Source: Shewanella jiangmenensis
GTDB lineage: Bacteria; Pseudomonadota; Gammaproteobacteria; Enterobacterales; Shewanellaceae
Direction of reading: 5' to 3'
NCBI RefSeq assembly: GCF_018596335.1
Contig: NZ_JAHEPS010000001.1
Location: forward strand, 310,001 to 374,000
Length of the DNA: 64,000 nucleotides
Part shown: positions 27,460-36,577 of the stretch, in pieces
Layout of the letters: each line of letters begins with the position of its first letter
How positions within the stretch are numbered: the first letter of the stretch is position 1
Notes under the pieces: model-generated
Told to the model about the DNA's origin: nothing
What the model saw: the letters and a program-made list of their open reading frames with translations, nothing else
The model's database searches: none
Program-made: the position numbers and the translations under genes

Positions 27460-29652
27460 ATGATGAAAGGGTTCAACTTCAATGCCGCGACAAAAGCGAT
27501 ATTGGGTGCCGGCCTACTGTCTTTAACGCTCGTCGGTTGCGGCAGCGACGGCAAAGACGGTGAAGACGGCAAGGATGGGGTCATCGGCGTCGATATCGCC
27601 GCCACATCCACCCTGAAAGCCACCTTTACCAACGCGACTGTGGACGCCGGTAAGCTCAGTGTCGACTTCACGCTGGAAAACGCCAACGGCGTGGCCGTGC
27701 TGGGTCTGACCAAAGATCACGATTTACGCTTTGGCATAGCTCAGCTGGCTAAAGTGACTGAAAAAGTGGGTGAAGGCGATGCCGCCGTGGATGCCGACCG
27801 AGGCTTCCAGTGGCAGGCCTATATCAACGCCAAGAAAGACCCCAACCCAAGTTGGGTGCCTGAAGGCGACAAAGACATCAATCCATCGGCGCAGCTTCAG
27901 GCCAACGTAGAGGCCGCCGCCAAGTGCGACACCTGTCTGGTTGACCATGGTGACGGTACTTATACCTACACCTTCCAGACCAACATCGCCAACGTCACCG
28001 AGCCGCTCAAAGTGGCCTTCGACGCCAACAACACCCACAGAGCGACCCTGGAGCTGGAACTGCCTCAGGTCACCGCCAACGCCCATTACGACTGGCAACC
28101 TGCCTCCGGCAAGACCGACGGCATTCAGACCCGTGATGTGGTCAGCATCGAGAGCTGCTACACCTGTCACCAGCCGGAAAGCCTCAAGCTGCACGGCGGC
28201 CGTCGTATTGATCTTGAAAACTGCGCCTCGTGCCACACTTACACCTCAGGCGACCCTGAGACCGGCAACAGCGTTGATTTCACATACATGATCCACGCCA
28301 TCCACAAGGGTGAACACCGCCTGACCTACTCCCCCACCGAGGAGAAAATGGTTCAGGAGCCCTACAAAGTCATAGGCTATGGCGGCGGCGTGCATGACTA
28401 CAGCAAGGTGATGTACCCACAGGGTCCGGCCGCTGACTGCGCAGCCTGTCACAAAGAAGGTAACGGCGCACCGGCCAATGCCGACCTGTTCAAGGCCGAT
28501 ATCAGCAACAACGCCTGTATCGCCTGTCACACTGAGCTGCCATCCGACACCCACTACAAGTACAACTCAGGCACCAACTGCATGAGCTGTCACGGTGAAG
28601 GCGGCTATGCCCGCAGCGCCGAAGAAGCCCACGGCGATGTGCTCAAAGCCTTTGACGAAACCAAGGCCATGTCGGTGAAATTCAGCAATATCACCACCGA
28701 TGCCAACGGCAAGTTCGCCTTCAAGGTGCAGGTGCTGGATAAAGACGGCAATGCCATCGACAAAGAGTACCTCGACCTGTCAAGCCGCGTGGTTATGGCA
28801 TGGGACAGCAACAAGGACTACCCGACCGAAGTCAAGGGTTCAGGCTACGGCGACCGTCGTATCGCTCTGAGTGAAGGCAGCTACGATGCCGCCGACAAGA
28901 GCTTCAGCCTGGCCGCCACCAAGGTGAACCTGCCGGCTGATGCCAATGGCAAAACCTTTGAGCTCTGGTCAGCACTGAAAGTCTGCTTCAATAACGGCGG
29001 TTATGGCCGTCCCGAAGTGGTGATGACCAGCTGCGCCACCGAAGGCGTGCGCAAGATTGAAGTCAAAGATGCTCCGCTTAACTTTGTGTGGAAAGACGGC
29101 GCTGCCGATCTGAGCGCCAAAGCCGCGGCGCGCCGTGAAATCATCGATGCCGCCAAGTGTCAGGGCTGTCACAACCAGCAGGTGTATCACTACGACAACG
29201 GCGTGAACTGCCAGACCTGTCACGTGTCTGAAAAGACGCTCAAGTCTGACAGCGCCTACCCGGGTGGTAAGAAGCCAACCAGCTTCGCCTACAAGGCTCA
29301 CGGCGCCGAAGGTCACTACCTCAAGTATGCCGGTGCCCAAACAGGCACAGTGCTGAAGTCTGACTGCAGCACCTGTCACACCGACAAGGGCATTACCCTT
29401 GGCCGTGCACCAGAGCGCGTATGGCGCTTCGGTGACAAGGACAACGGCGGCGTGGATATCTGGGTATCTTCCGATGCCGGTGCGTGCCTGAGCTGTCACC
29501 AGAAGTACATGGGTGAGTCAGCCAAGTCTCACATCGAGACCAACGGCGGGATCCTGAACGGTACCAGCCCTGACGACGTACGTACCCGTGCCAAGGAAAG
29601 CTGCTCTACCTGTCACAGCCCAGAGCAAATCCGTGGCCTGCACAGCAAGTAA
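27460..29652 (+). CDS. omcA: Surface decahaem lipoprotein OmcA
   Basis: A 730-residue outer-membrane cytochrome (S. oneidensis OmcA about 735). The lipobox LVGC gives the lipidated cysteine at residue 27, followed by SDGKDGEDGKDG. Ten haem sites are visible: CYTCH, CASCH, CAACH, CIACH, CMSCH, then CQGCH, CQTCH, CSTCH, CLSCH, CSTCH. The domain III cysteine pair is CX15C (C at KVCFNN and C at MTSC), the OmcA hallmark as opposed to CX8C of MtrC. Start at ATG 27460 (ATGATG) with GCAGGGA upstream, a leader nearly identical to that of mtrC. It ends in a strong terminator, so it is its own transcription unit. Confidence 0.95.
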   Translation: MMKGFNFNAATKAILGAGLLSLTLVGCGSDGKDGEDGKDGVIGVDIAATSTLKATFTNATVDAGKLSVDFTLENANGVAVLGLTKDHDLRFGIAQLAKVTEKVGEGDAAVDADRGFQWQAYINAKKDPNPSWVPEGDKDINPSAQLQANVEAAAKCDTCLVDHGDGTYTYTFQTNIANVTEPLKVAFDANNTHRATLELELPQVTANAHYDWQPASGKTDGIQTRDVVSIESCYTCHQPESLKLHGGRRIDLENCASCHTYTSGDPETGNSVDFTYMIHAIHKGEHRLTYSPTEEKMVQEPYKVIGYGGGVHDYSKVMYPQGPAADCAACHKEGNGAPANADLFKADISNNACIACHTELPSDTHYKYNSGTNCMSCHGEGGYARSAEEAHGDVLKAFDETKAMSVKFSNITTDANGKFAFKVQVLDKDGNAIDKEYLDLSSRVVMAWDSNKDYPTEVKGSGYGDRRIALSEGSYDAADKSFSLAATKVNLPADANGKTFELWSALKVCFNNGGYGRPEVVMTSCATEGVRKIEVKDAPLNFVWKDGAADLSAKAAARREIIDAAKCQGCHNQQVYHYDNGVNCQTCHVSEKTLKSDSAYPGGKKPTSFAYKAHGAEGHYLKYAGAQTGTVLKSDCSTCHTDKGITLGRAPERVWRFGDKDNGGVDIWVSSDAGACLSCHQKYMGESAKSHIETNGGILNGTSPDDVRTRAKESCSTCHSPEQIRGLHSK

Positions 29653-29673
29653 ATCCGGTTTTTAACCTACACA

Positions 29674-29701
29674 ACGGGGAGCTCAGGCTCCCCGTTTTTT
29701 T
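29674..29701 (+). terminator. Rho-independent terminator after omcA
   Basis: ACGGGGAGC-TCAG-GCTCCCCGT followed by TTTTTTT: nine perfect pairs, 21 bases past the stop. Confidence 0.93.
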
Positions 29702-30038
29702 AAGCCGCACCATGCCCTTTTTTGGCGCTGAAACCGCACAATTTCATCCCGATTTTGGCTCAATCCTCACCCACTCGCTGCAACAAATTTTTGCTGAAAA
29801 AATCTGCTTTTTTTGATCTGAAACAGCTTTATTTCACCTGCCTCACTACCACTTTTGAAATAGCCGGATCCAGGTCACACATTGGATACATGAGCACAGA
29901 TTTTCTACCCCCTATGAGGTACCTTTTCCTTGGGGAATTCTATTTCCAACATTGACTTAGATGGCCAAGCCACTAGACGGCGCCCCAAATGGTAAGCCGC
30001 CCGGCCACGCAGCAATGTCAACCAATGCAGGGAAAACC
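29702..30038. other. Intergenic region with the mtrCAB leader
   Basis: About 337 bases after the omcA terminator that must contain the mtrCAB promoter. AT-rich segments lie at 29750-29830. A GGTCACACATTGG half-site at 29873 could belong to a regulator, but no full CRP palindrome is seen. The 77-codon open frame at 29722-29955 has no recognisable homology and is not called. Confidence 0.5.
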
Positions 30039-32009
30039 ATGATGAACGCACATAAAACCAAAATAGCACTGCTCCTGGCAGCAGGCGCCCTGGGCCTCAG
30101 CGCCTGCGGCGGCAGCGATGGCAGCGACGGCAACCCCGGCAATCCCGGCGGTGAACCCGCCGGTGCCATCAAGGAACTTCATTTCAGCTTTGACAACACC
30201 CGCATCAATGACGGCGTCACTGCCGTTGAGTTTTCGGTCACCAACGAAGAAGACAAGCCCGTGGTAGGCCTGCAAAAGATGCGCTTTTATGCCGAGCAGC
30301 TGCTGCCGGAAGGCGCCAGCGGAGCCGGTAACAGCTCCCAGTGGGAATACCTGCTGGACGAAACCTGTGATCTGCCAGCACAAAAATGCCCCGGCACCTT
30401 CGTTGACCATAAAAATGGCCGCTACAGCTACACCTTCAAGGCCAATCTGGCCGAGTCTACCCGCGCCACCTACAAGGCAGAGCTTGCCCAGCGCCTGGTG
30501 ATCCGCAACTACAACACGCCGCTGCCGGATGGCACCGCCGTGCCCGGCACCACTGCCCTTATCGACTTTATGGGCGACAGCGGTGCCGATGCCTACTACA
30601 CCCGCAAAATAGTGGCCACCGAAAGCTGTAACGCCTGTCACGGCGATGTGCAGGAAGCTGGCCACATGACCGGCGATGTGAACTTCTGCGCCAGCTGCCA
30701 CACTCCGGGCCGTGTGAGTGACGGTAAAGAATTCAACGTGTTTATCCACGACATCCACTTTGAGCTGGATGCCGCCGACAACAAAATTAAACCCGCCTTT
30801 GGGGTTGCGGCGCTGGAAAACTGCCAGAGCTGTCACGTTGAAAAAGAAGCCGCACCTGACTGGGCCAACTGGAGCCGTATTCCGACTGCCCAAAGCTGTG
30901 GCAGCTGCCACACCAACATCGACTTTGCCGCCGGTAAAGGCCACTCCCAGCAGGTGGATAACAGCAACTGCGTAGCCTGTCACAACAGCGACTGGACTGC
31001 CGAGCTGCACTCAGCCCAGGGCATGGCCGCCAAGGCACTGGTTGCCAAACTGGGCATGAATGGCGCGCTTAAAGGCAACGATGACAACACCGCCACCTTA
31101 AGCCTTGCCATCACAGATGCAGCAGGCACCGCAGTTGATGCCACAAGCCTTATCAGCAAAATTCAGCGTATCGAAACCATCACCAACGTTGGCCCCAACT
31201 TCCCCATCATGGGCTACAACCCAAGCCCGGGTAACGGCCAAAAGAAAGTGACCAAGGATCTGGTGAAAGCCGGCGCATTGCAAAGCGGCGTGACTGTGGT
31301 TGACGGCAAGCTGGTGTTCACCACCCCTGTGCTGCCCTTTGGCAGTGGCGATGCCAACACCGCCTTTACCTTTATTGGTCTGGAAATGTGCGTCAGTGGC
31401 AGCGAGTTTGTTGACTGCGCCACCGGTGTAGCCACCCAAACCATGAAGGCCGAGCTGGTACACGCAGCCAAGGCCGGTGAAACCGCGAACTTCCGTCATA
31501 TCGACTCAGTGAACTTCGCCAGCTGTCAGGGCTGTCACGGCGAAACCTTTGATATTCACAAGGGTTACCATGCCGGTTTCATCATGAGCGACCAGCTTGG
31601 CCGCGACGTTAACGGCAAACTCACTGTGGGTGTGGATGCCTGCGTGGCCTGTCATACTCCTGACGGCACCTACGCCGGAGGCGCCAACAAGGGCGCGTTT
31701 GAGATGAAGCTGCACGTGGTTCACGGTAAAGAAGCGGTTATCAATAACTGCAGCCAGTGCCACAACGACTTCAACCTCGACGCCTTCAAAGCCAAGGGTG
31801 CGCTGGCCACTTCCGCCGGTAAGTACACCACGCCAATCACGGCCACCTGTACCTCTTGCCACGCGCCAGAGAGCATTGGCCACGGTCTGACCAACATGGG
31901 GGCGATTGTCGACGGCGACTACGTCGAAGCCAATCAGGCGGCGCAGCAGGAAACCTGTCTGTTCTGCCACAAGCCGACTGTCGCGGACCACAAAGTGGTG
32001 AAAATGTAA
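30039..32009 (+). CDS. mtrC: Surface decahaem lipoprotein MtrC (OmcB)
   Basis: A 656-residue terminal reductase of the MtrCAB conduit. The lipobox LSAC gives Cys23, followed by a Gly/Ser/Asp linker. Ten haem sites: CNACH, CASCH, CQSCH, CGSCH, CVACH, then CQGCH, CVACH, CSQCH, CTSCH, CLFCH. The CX8C pair of domain III reads C-VSGSEFVD-C, and domain I has CX6C. I start at ATG 30039 (ATGATG) with GCAGGGA; the frame opens earlier at 29961 without support. A perfect 8-bp hairpin lies between its stop and mtrA. It exchanges electrons with minerals, flavins and OmcA on the cell surface. Confidence 0.95.
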   Translation: MMNAHKTKIALLLAAGALGLSACGGSDGSDGNPGNPGGEPAGAIKELHFSFDNTRINDGVTAVEFSVTNEEDKPVVGLQKMRFYAEQLLPEGASGAGNSSQWEYLLDETCDLPAQKCPGTFVDHKNGRYSYTFKANLAESTRATYKAELAQRLVIRNYNTPLPDGTAVPGTTALIDFMGDSGADAYYTRKIVATESCNACHGDVQEAGHMTGDVNFCASCHTPGRVSDGKEFNVFIHDIHFELDAADNKIKPAFGVAALENCQSCHVEKEAAPDWANWSRIPTAQSCGSCHTNIDFAAGKGHSQQVDNSNCVACHNSDWTAELHSAQGMAAKALVAKLGMNGALKGNDDNTATLSLAITDAAGTAVDATSLISKIQRIETITNVGPNFPIMGYNPSPGNGQKKVTKDLVKAGALQSGVTVVDGKLVFTTPVLPFGSGDANTAFTFIGLEMCVSGSEFVDCATGVATQTMKAELVHAAKAGETANFRHIDSVNFASCQGCHGETFDIHKGYHAGFIMSDQLGRDVNGKLTVGVDACVACHTPDGTYAGGANKGAFEMKLHVVHGKEAVINNCSQCHNDFNLDAFKAKGALATSAGKYTTPITATCTSCHAPESIGHGLTNMGAIVDGDYVEANQAAQQETCLFCHKPTVADHKVVKM

Positions 32010-32022
32010 TTTGCCTTGTCCC

Positions 32023-32042
32023 GGGGAGAGTCCGCTCTCCCC
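32023..32042 (+). other. Hairpin between mtrC and mtrA
   Basis: GGGGAGAG-TCCG-CTCTCCCC, eight perfect GC-rich pairs, 13 bases after the mtrC stop and followed by TTCTCCC rather than a T run. Possible partial terminator, processing site or mRNA stabiliser. Confidence 0.6.
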
Positions 32043-32073
32043 TTCTCCCGGAAAGGTCAAATAAGGAAGTAAG

Positions 32074-33063
32074 ATGATGAAAACAAGACCCCTGTCAGCC
32101 GTCCTCGGCTCGCTGCTTCTCGGTGGTCTGCTTGCCCTTGGCATGCATGGCCCCGCACAGGCCGCGAAATGGGACGCCAAAATGACGCCCCAAGAGGTTG
32201 AAGCCACCCTGGACAAGAAGTTTGCCGAAGGCAACTACTCCCCCAAGGGCGCCGATTCCTGCCTGATGTGCCACAAAAAATCTGAAAAAGTGATGGATTT
32301 GTTTAAAGGTGTCCATGGCGCCACCGACTCCAGCAAGAGCCCGATGGCCGGGCTGCAATGTGAGTCGTGCCACGGCCCGATGGGCAACCATAACAAGGGC
32401 GGTAACGAGCCGATGATCACCTTCGGCAAAGACTCCACCCTAAGCGCCGACAAGCAAAACAGCGTCTGTATGTCCTGTCACCAGGACGACAAGCGCATGG
32501 CCTGGAACGGTGGTCACCATGAAAACGCCGATGTTGCCTGCGCCTCGTGCCACAGCGTGCACACAGCCAAAGACCCTGTGCTGTCCAAGAGCACCGAGAT
32601 GGAAGTCTGTACCAGCTGCCACACCAAGCAGAAAACCGACCTGAATAAGCGCTCAAGCCATCCGCTCAAGTGGGCGCAAATGGTGTGCAGTGACTGCCAC
32701 AACCCCCACGGCAGCTTAGGCGAAGCCGGTCTGGTCAAGCCCAGCATCAATGAAACCTGCTACGCCTGTCACGCCGAGAAACGCGGCCCAAAATTGTGGG
32801 AACACGCGCCGGTGACCGAAAACTGCGCCGCGTGCCACAATCCCCACGGCAGTGTTAACGATGCGATGCTCAAGACCCGCGCCCCCATGCTGTGTCAGGA
32901 ATGTCACGCCAGCGACGGCCACGCCAGTCGCGCCAATCTGGGTAACACCGGCCTTGGCGGCGAAATGGGCGACAACGCCTTTACCGGCGCCAGAAGCTGT
33001 CTGAACTGCCACAGTCAGGTGCATGGCTCCAACCATCCATCCGGCAAATTGCTGCAACGTTAA
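32074..33063 (+). CDS. mtrA: Periplasmic decahaem c-type cytochrome MtrA
   Basis: A 329-residue cytochrome that threads through MtrB and links periplasmic CymA-derived electrons to MtrC. The signal peptide (about residues 1-30) ends near PAQAA. Ten CxxCH sites: CLMCH, CESCH, CMSCH, CASCH, CTSCH, CSDCH, CYACH, CAACH, CQECH, CLNCH. Start at the first of two ATGs, with AAGGAAG upstream. mtrB follows 12 bases after its stop with a TAAGGAGG site. The protein differs from MtrD mainly in the signal peptide and in a glycine-rich insertion near the last haem ([14 protein letters not shown]). Confidence 0.96.
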   Translation: MMKTRPLSAVLGSLLLGGLLALGMHGPAQAAKWDAKMTPQEVEATLDKKFAEGNYSPKGADSCLMCHKKSEKVMDLFKGVHGATDSSKSPMAGLQCESCHGPMGNHNKGGNEPMITFGKDSTLSADKQNSVCMSCHQDDKRMAWNGGHHENADVACASCHSVHTAKDPVLSKSTEMEVCTSCHTKQKTDLNKRSSHPLKWAQMVCSDCHNPHGSLGEAGLVKPSINETCYACHAEKRGPKLWEHAPVTENCAACHNPHGSVNDAMLKTRAPMLCQECHASDGHASRANLGNTGLGGEMGDNAFTGARSCLNCHSQVHGSNHPSGKLLQR

Positions 33064-33075
33064 GGAGGCGCCATC

Positions 33076-35157
33076 ATGAGATTTCCACTCAATATGATCA
33101 CATTGGCGCTGCTGGCAGCCTCGGCGCAGGCCCTGGCCGGTGGCTACAGCCTGCAAAACGCCAACACCGACAAGGTAAAGTTTGATGCCTGGAGCTGCAA
33201 AGGCTGCGCCCTTGAAACCGGCACTGCGGGTAACGTGGGAGTCGGTATCGGCTATCAGGACAGTGACGATATCCGCTCGGCCAACAGTTTTGGCAGCGAT
33301 AACGAGGTGCCTTACAAGCTCGATGCCGATGTCCGTCACCTGACTGAGTCTGGCTATCGCACCGAATTCAGCGCCGAAAACCTTGGCATGGACAATGGCC
33401 GCGCCAACGTAAGCACAGGTCGCCCTGGCAGCTACAACATCAGTTTGGACTACCGCAGCATCAAAACCTGGGACTCCAATACTGTAGTCAGCCCCTTTCA
33501 AGGCATAAGCTCGGGTAACCTCACCCTGCCCGGTGACTGGGTGTACTCCGGCTCAAGCGATGGCATGAGCGGGCTTGCCGCAGCGAGTCCCTTTGAGCTG
33601 TCACTCAAGCGTGAGCGCGCAGGTCTTGGCTTTGACTATCAAAGCGACTCGCCCTTTGCCACCTACGTTAACTTCCAGCGGGAAGAAAAGTCTGGCATCA
33701 AAACCGCGTCAGGCAGTTTCTTCAACCAATCCATCATGCTGCCGGAGCCTGTGGATTACACCACAGACACAGTCGAAGCCGGCATCAAGATGAAAGGCGA
33801 CCACGGTTTCCTTGCGCTGGTGTATAACGGCAGCCGTTTCTCCAATGGCTACAGTGAGCTGACATTCGATAACCCCTTCCACCCCACCTTTGGGGCGGCA
33901 AGGAGCGGCACCATGGCGCTTGACCCCGACAATCAGGCCCATACCGTGTCGCTGCAGGGGCTGTACAACGATGGCAGCAATCAGCTGACCGGCAGGATGA
34001 TGGCAGGCCAGATGAGTCAGGATCAGGCACTGGTAACCACAGGCTATCGCTACAGCCTGCCCACCGATGCTATGGATGCGAAAGTGGATTTGCTCGGCAT
34101 GGATTTGAAGGCCAGCAGCCGCATCAGCAAGGATCTGCGCCTGTCCGGCAGCTACAGTTACAGCGACCGCGACAACCAGACCCAGGTTGAAGAATGGACC
34201 CAGATAAGCATCAACAATGTTAATGGCAAGGTTGCCTACAACACCCCGTACGATTACACCAGCCACAGATTCAAGGCCGGTGCTGACTACCGTATCAGTC
34301 GTGGCATCAAGCTCGACGGCGGACTCGATTACCGGGTAGATGAGCGCAGCTATCAGGACAGGGAAACCACCGACGAGACCACAGGCTGGGCGCGGCTGAA
34401 ACTCAGCAGCTTCGAGCACTGGGACATTGCCCTTAAAGGCAGCTACGGCAAACGTGGCGGCAGTGAGTATGAAGCCAGCGAATGGACCTCATCCGAGAAT
34501 AACCCTTTGCTTCGCAAGTACTATCTGGCCGACCGTAACCGCACTCAGACTGAGCTTCGCGTTACCCACAGCCCGCTCGACAGCCTGAGCCTGGATTTTG
34601 GCGTACGCTACGCGCTGGATGATTACGATGCCACCGAAGTCGGTCTGACCGAGTCGAAAGATCTTGGCTATGATGCAAGCCTCAGTTGGCAGCTCACCGA
34701 CAAGCTGCTGCTTAGCAGCTTCTACACTCACCAGACCATAGATTCGGCCCAGGCCGGCAGCAGCCGCTTTGGCGCCGCCAACTGGTTCTCAGACATCGAA
34801 GATCAAGTGGATGTCTATGGCCTGGGACTGGCGTGGAACGACCTGATGGACAGCCGCCTCAAGCTTGGATTGGATTACAGCTATTCAGACTCTTCCAGTT
34901 CAACCCAGGTGCGTCAGGGCATCACCGGCGACTACGGCGATTATTTTGCCAAAGTGCATAACGTCAATCTCTATGCCCAATATCAGGCCAGCGAGCGGAT
35001 GGCGCTCAGGCTCGATTACCGGATGGAGAACTACAAAGACAACGATGCCGCCAACGACTTCGCCGTCGATGGGATCTGGAATCTGGTGGGCTTTGGACCG
35101 CTCAATCACGACTACAACGCCCATCTGGTGATGCTGAGCATTAATTACCGGCTGTAA
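33076..35157 (+). CDS. mtrB: Outer-membrane beta-barrel MtrB
   Basis: A 693-residue barrel (S. oneidensis about 697) that insulates MtrA and docks MtrC. The signal peptide ends near AQALAGGYSL. The conserved CKGC lies at C41-C44; a single cysteine of this motif was shown to be needed for metal reduction in S. oneidensis. Repeated strand pattern and a C-terminal strand MLSINYRL follow. A strong ribosome site TAAGGAGG precedes the ATG. Last gene of mtrCAB; a terminator follows. Confidence 0.95.
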   Translation: MRFPLNMITLALLAASAQALAGGYSLQNANTDKVKFDAWSCKGCALETGTAGNVGVGIGYQDSDDIRSANSFGSDNEVPYKLDADVRHLTESGYRTEFSAENLGMDNGRANVSTGRPGSYNISLDYRSIKTWDSNTVVSPFQGISSGNLTLPGDWVYSGSSDGMSGLAAASPFELSLKRERAGLGFDYQSDSPFATYVNFQREEKSGIKTASGSFFNQSIMLPEPVDYTTDTVEAGIKMKGDHGFLALVYNGSRFSNGYSELTFDNPFHPTFGAARSGTMALDPDNQAHTVSLQGLYNDGSNQLTGRMMAGQMSQDQALVTTGYRYSLPTDAMDAKVDLLGMDLKASSRISKDLRLSGSYSYSDRDNQTQVEEWTQISINNVNGKVAYNTPYDYTSHRFKAGADYRISRGIKLDGGLDYRVDERSYQDRETTDETTGWARLKLSSFEHWDIALKGSYGKRGGSEYEASEWTSSENNPLLRKYYLADRNRTQTELRVTHSPLDSLSLDFGVRYALDDYDATEVGLTESKDLGYDASLSWQLTDKLLLSSFYTHQTIDSAQAGSSRFGAANWFSDIEDQVDVYGLGLAWNDLMDSRLKLGLDYSYSDSSSSTQVRQGITGDYGDYFAKVHNVNLYAQYQASERMALRLDYRMENYKDNDAANDFAVDGIWNLVGFGPLNHDYNAHLVMLSINYRL

Positions 35158-35183
35158 GCGTTAATGTAAAATCCAACCACAGC

Positions 35184-35209
35184 AAAAGCCCGCCAACGCG
35201 GGCTTTTTT
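35184..35209 (+). terminator. Rho-independent terminator of mtrCAB
   Basis: AAAAGCCCGC-CAAC-GCGGGCTTTTTT, 27 bases past mtrB. Confidence 0.92.
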
Positions 35210-35421
35210 ATTTTTATCGGCGTAAAAAGCGCTTATACAGCACGATAACCCTTAAAAATAACCTTCTCACGCCCTAAGCGACGGCTAATTGGCAAAAACC
35301 GCAAAAAAGCGGTTGCTATCCCCTGAACAAAAGACTTACACTGCATCTTGTTACATTTAAATAACAATAATAACAACAAAAGATACAAATCCAGACCAAA
35401 CAACGTTCAGGACAAGCACCC

Positions 35422-36507
35422 ATGAAACACACAGCCCTGTTTAACACCGCCCTCGTGGCAGGCTTACTGTTTTCCACCTCTGCGCTGGCCGATGGCATCC
35501 GCGCCAGTTTGGAAATGAGCAAACAACAATATGCCGCCAACGAAGATGTGACGGTACGTGTCACCCTCACCAACGACGAAAAAGTGCCGGTTAAGGTGCT
35601 GAAATGGTACACAGCCGCCGACGGCGTGGAAGAATCCCTGTTCAAGGTATCGGTAAACGGTGAAGCCCGTCCGTATCTTGGCGCCCACTACAAACGCCCC
35701 GCCCCTGAAACCAAAGACTATATCAAACTCAAAGCCGGTGAGAGCGTAAGCTACGAAGTCGAATTGTCGTCCCTGTATGACATGACAGAGCAAGGCAGCT
35801 ACGACATCGCCTACAGCGTAAGCTCGCTGCAATTGTTTGCCCCCAACCCCGGCCAGCAGCAAAAGCTTGCCCGCCTCGGTATTGCCGGTATTCAGTCTGG
35901 ATCAGTGAGCTTCTTCCACGATGGCATTGAAGCCAAGGGCGCCGGCAAAGGTCAGCCAGGTGGCGGCACCGGCGGCGGTTCAACCGATGGCGTGAGCTTC
36001 ACCGGCCGCTGCTCCAACAGCCAGATGAGCGATACCCTTGCAGGCCTTGCTGCCGCAAAATCCATGGCGGCCGACGCCAAGGGCTACCTTGCCGGTAACA
36101 ACAACCCATCGGCATCGGTGCGCTACAACACCTGGTTTGGCGCCTTTAATACCAGCCGCTGGAATACCGTAAGCGGCAACTTCAGCAGCATAGACTCGGC
36201 GCTTAACACCCAGCCGCTGACCTTCGATTGCAGCTGCAAAAAGAGCTACTACGCCTACGTGTATCCAACTCAGCCATACAAGATTTACCTCTGTAACGCC
36301 TTCTGGAGCGCGCCGGTTTCCGGCACAGATTCCAAAGGCGGCACCATAGTGCATGAAATGAGTCACTTTAACGTGGTCGCCGGCACCGACGATATTGTCT
36401 ACGGCCAGAGCGGCGCCAAGAACCTGGCCCAGACCAATCCGGATCAGGCCATTCAAAACGCCGACAGCCACGAATATTTTGCCGAAAATACCCCGTTCCA
36501 AAACTAA
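35422..36507 (+). CDS. Exported M35-type (aspzincin) metalloendopeptidase
   Basis: A 361-residue secreted zinc protease. The signal peptide ends near STSALA (about residue 23). A beta-rich pro-region (about 24-165) and a Gly-rich linker (KGQPGGGTGGGS) follow. The catalytic domain has HEMSH at 311-315 and the aspzincin third ligand Asp323 in GTDDIVYG. Cysteines near RCSN, FDCSCKK and LCNAF suggest disulfides. The family includes peptidyl-Lys endopeptidases and the Aeromonas toxin AsaP1. It follows the mtr locus but has its own upstream AT-rich region, so a shared function is not implied. Confidence 0.88.
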   Translation: MKHTALFNTALVAGLLFSTSALADGIRASLEMSKQQYAANEDVTVRVTLTNDEKVPVKVLKWYTAADGVEESLFKVSVNGEARPYLGAHYKRPAPETKDYIKLKAGESVSYEVELSSLYDMTEQGSYDIAYSVSSLQLFAPNPGQQQKLARLGIAGIQSGSVSFFHDGIEAKGAGKGQPGGGTGGGSTDGVSFTGRCSNSQMSDTLAGLAAAKSMAADAKGYLAGNNNPSASVRYNTWFGAFNTSRWNTVSGNFSSIDSALNTQPLTFDCSCKKSYYAYVYPTQPYKIYLCNAFWSAPVSGTDSKGGTIVHEMSHFNVVAGTDDIVYGQSGAKNLAQTNPDQAIQNADSHEYFAENTPFQN

Positions 36508-36519
36508 GGCACCATAACA

Positions 36520-36544
36520 GGATGCCTGCGTGAAGCAGGCATCC
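36520..36544 (+). other. Perfect 10-bp hairpin in the 3' region of the M35 gene
   Basis: GGATGCCTGC-GTGAA-GCAGGCATCC, 12 bases after the stop, without a T run. A second small hairpin (TTCACA...TGTGAA, 36555-36573) follows, and then the true terminator. Confidence 0.6.
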
Positions 36545-36577
36545 CTGATACAGCTTCACACTTACCTTGTGAATTTT

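Noticed and set aside
29722..29955. 77-codon open frame in the omcA-mtrC gap
   Set aside because: No homology I recognise and no ribosome site. The sequence lies in what should be the mtrC promoter and leader.
30018..31010. 330-codon minus-strand open frame opposite mtrC
   Set aside because: Gly/Val/Ala/His-rich mirror of the haem-motif codons; no independent support.
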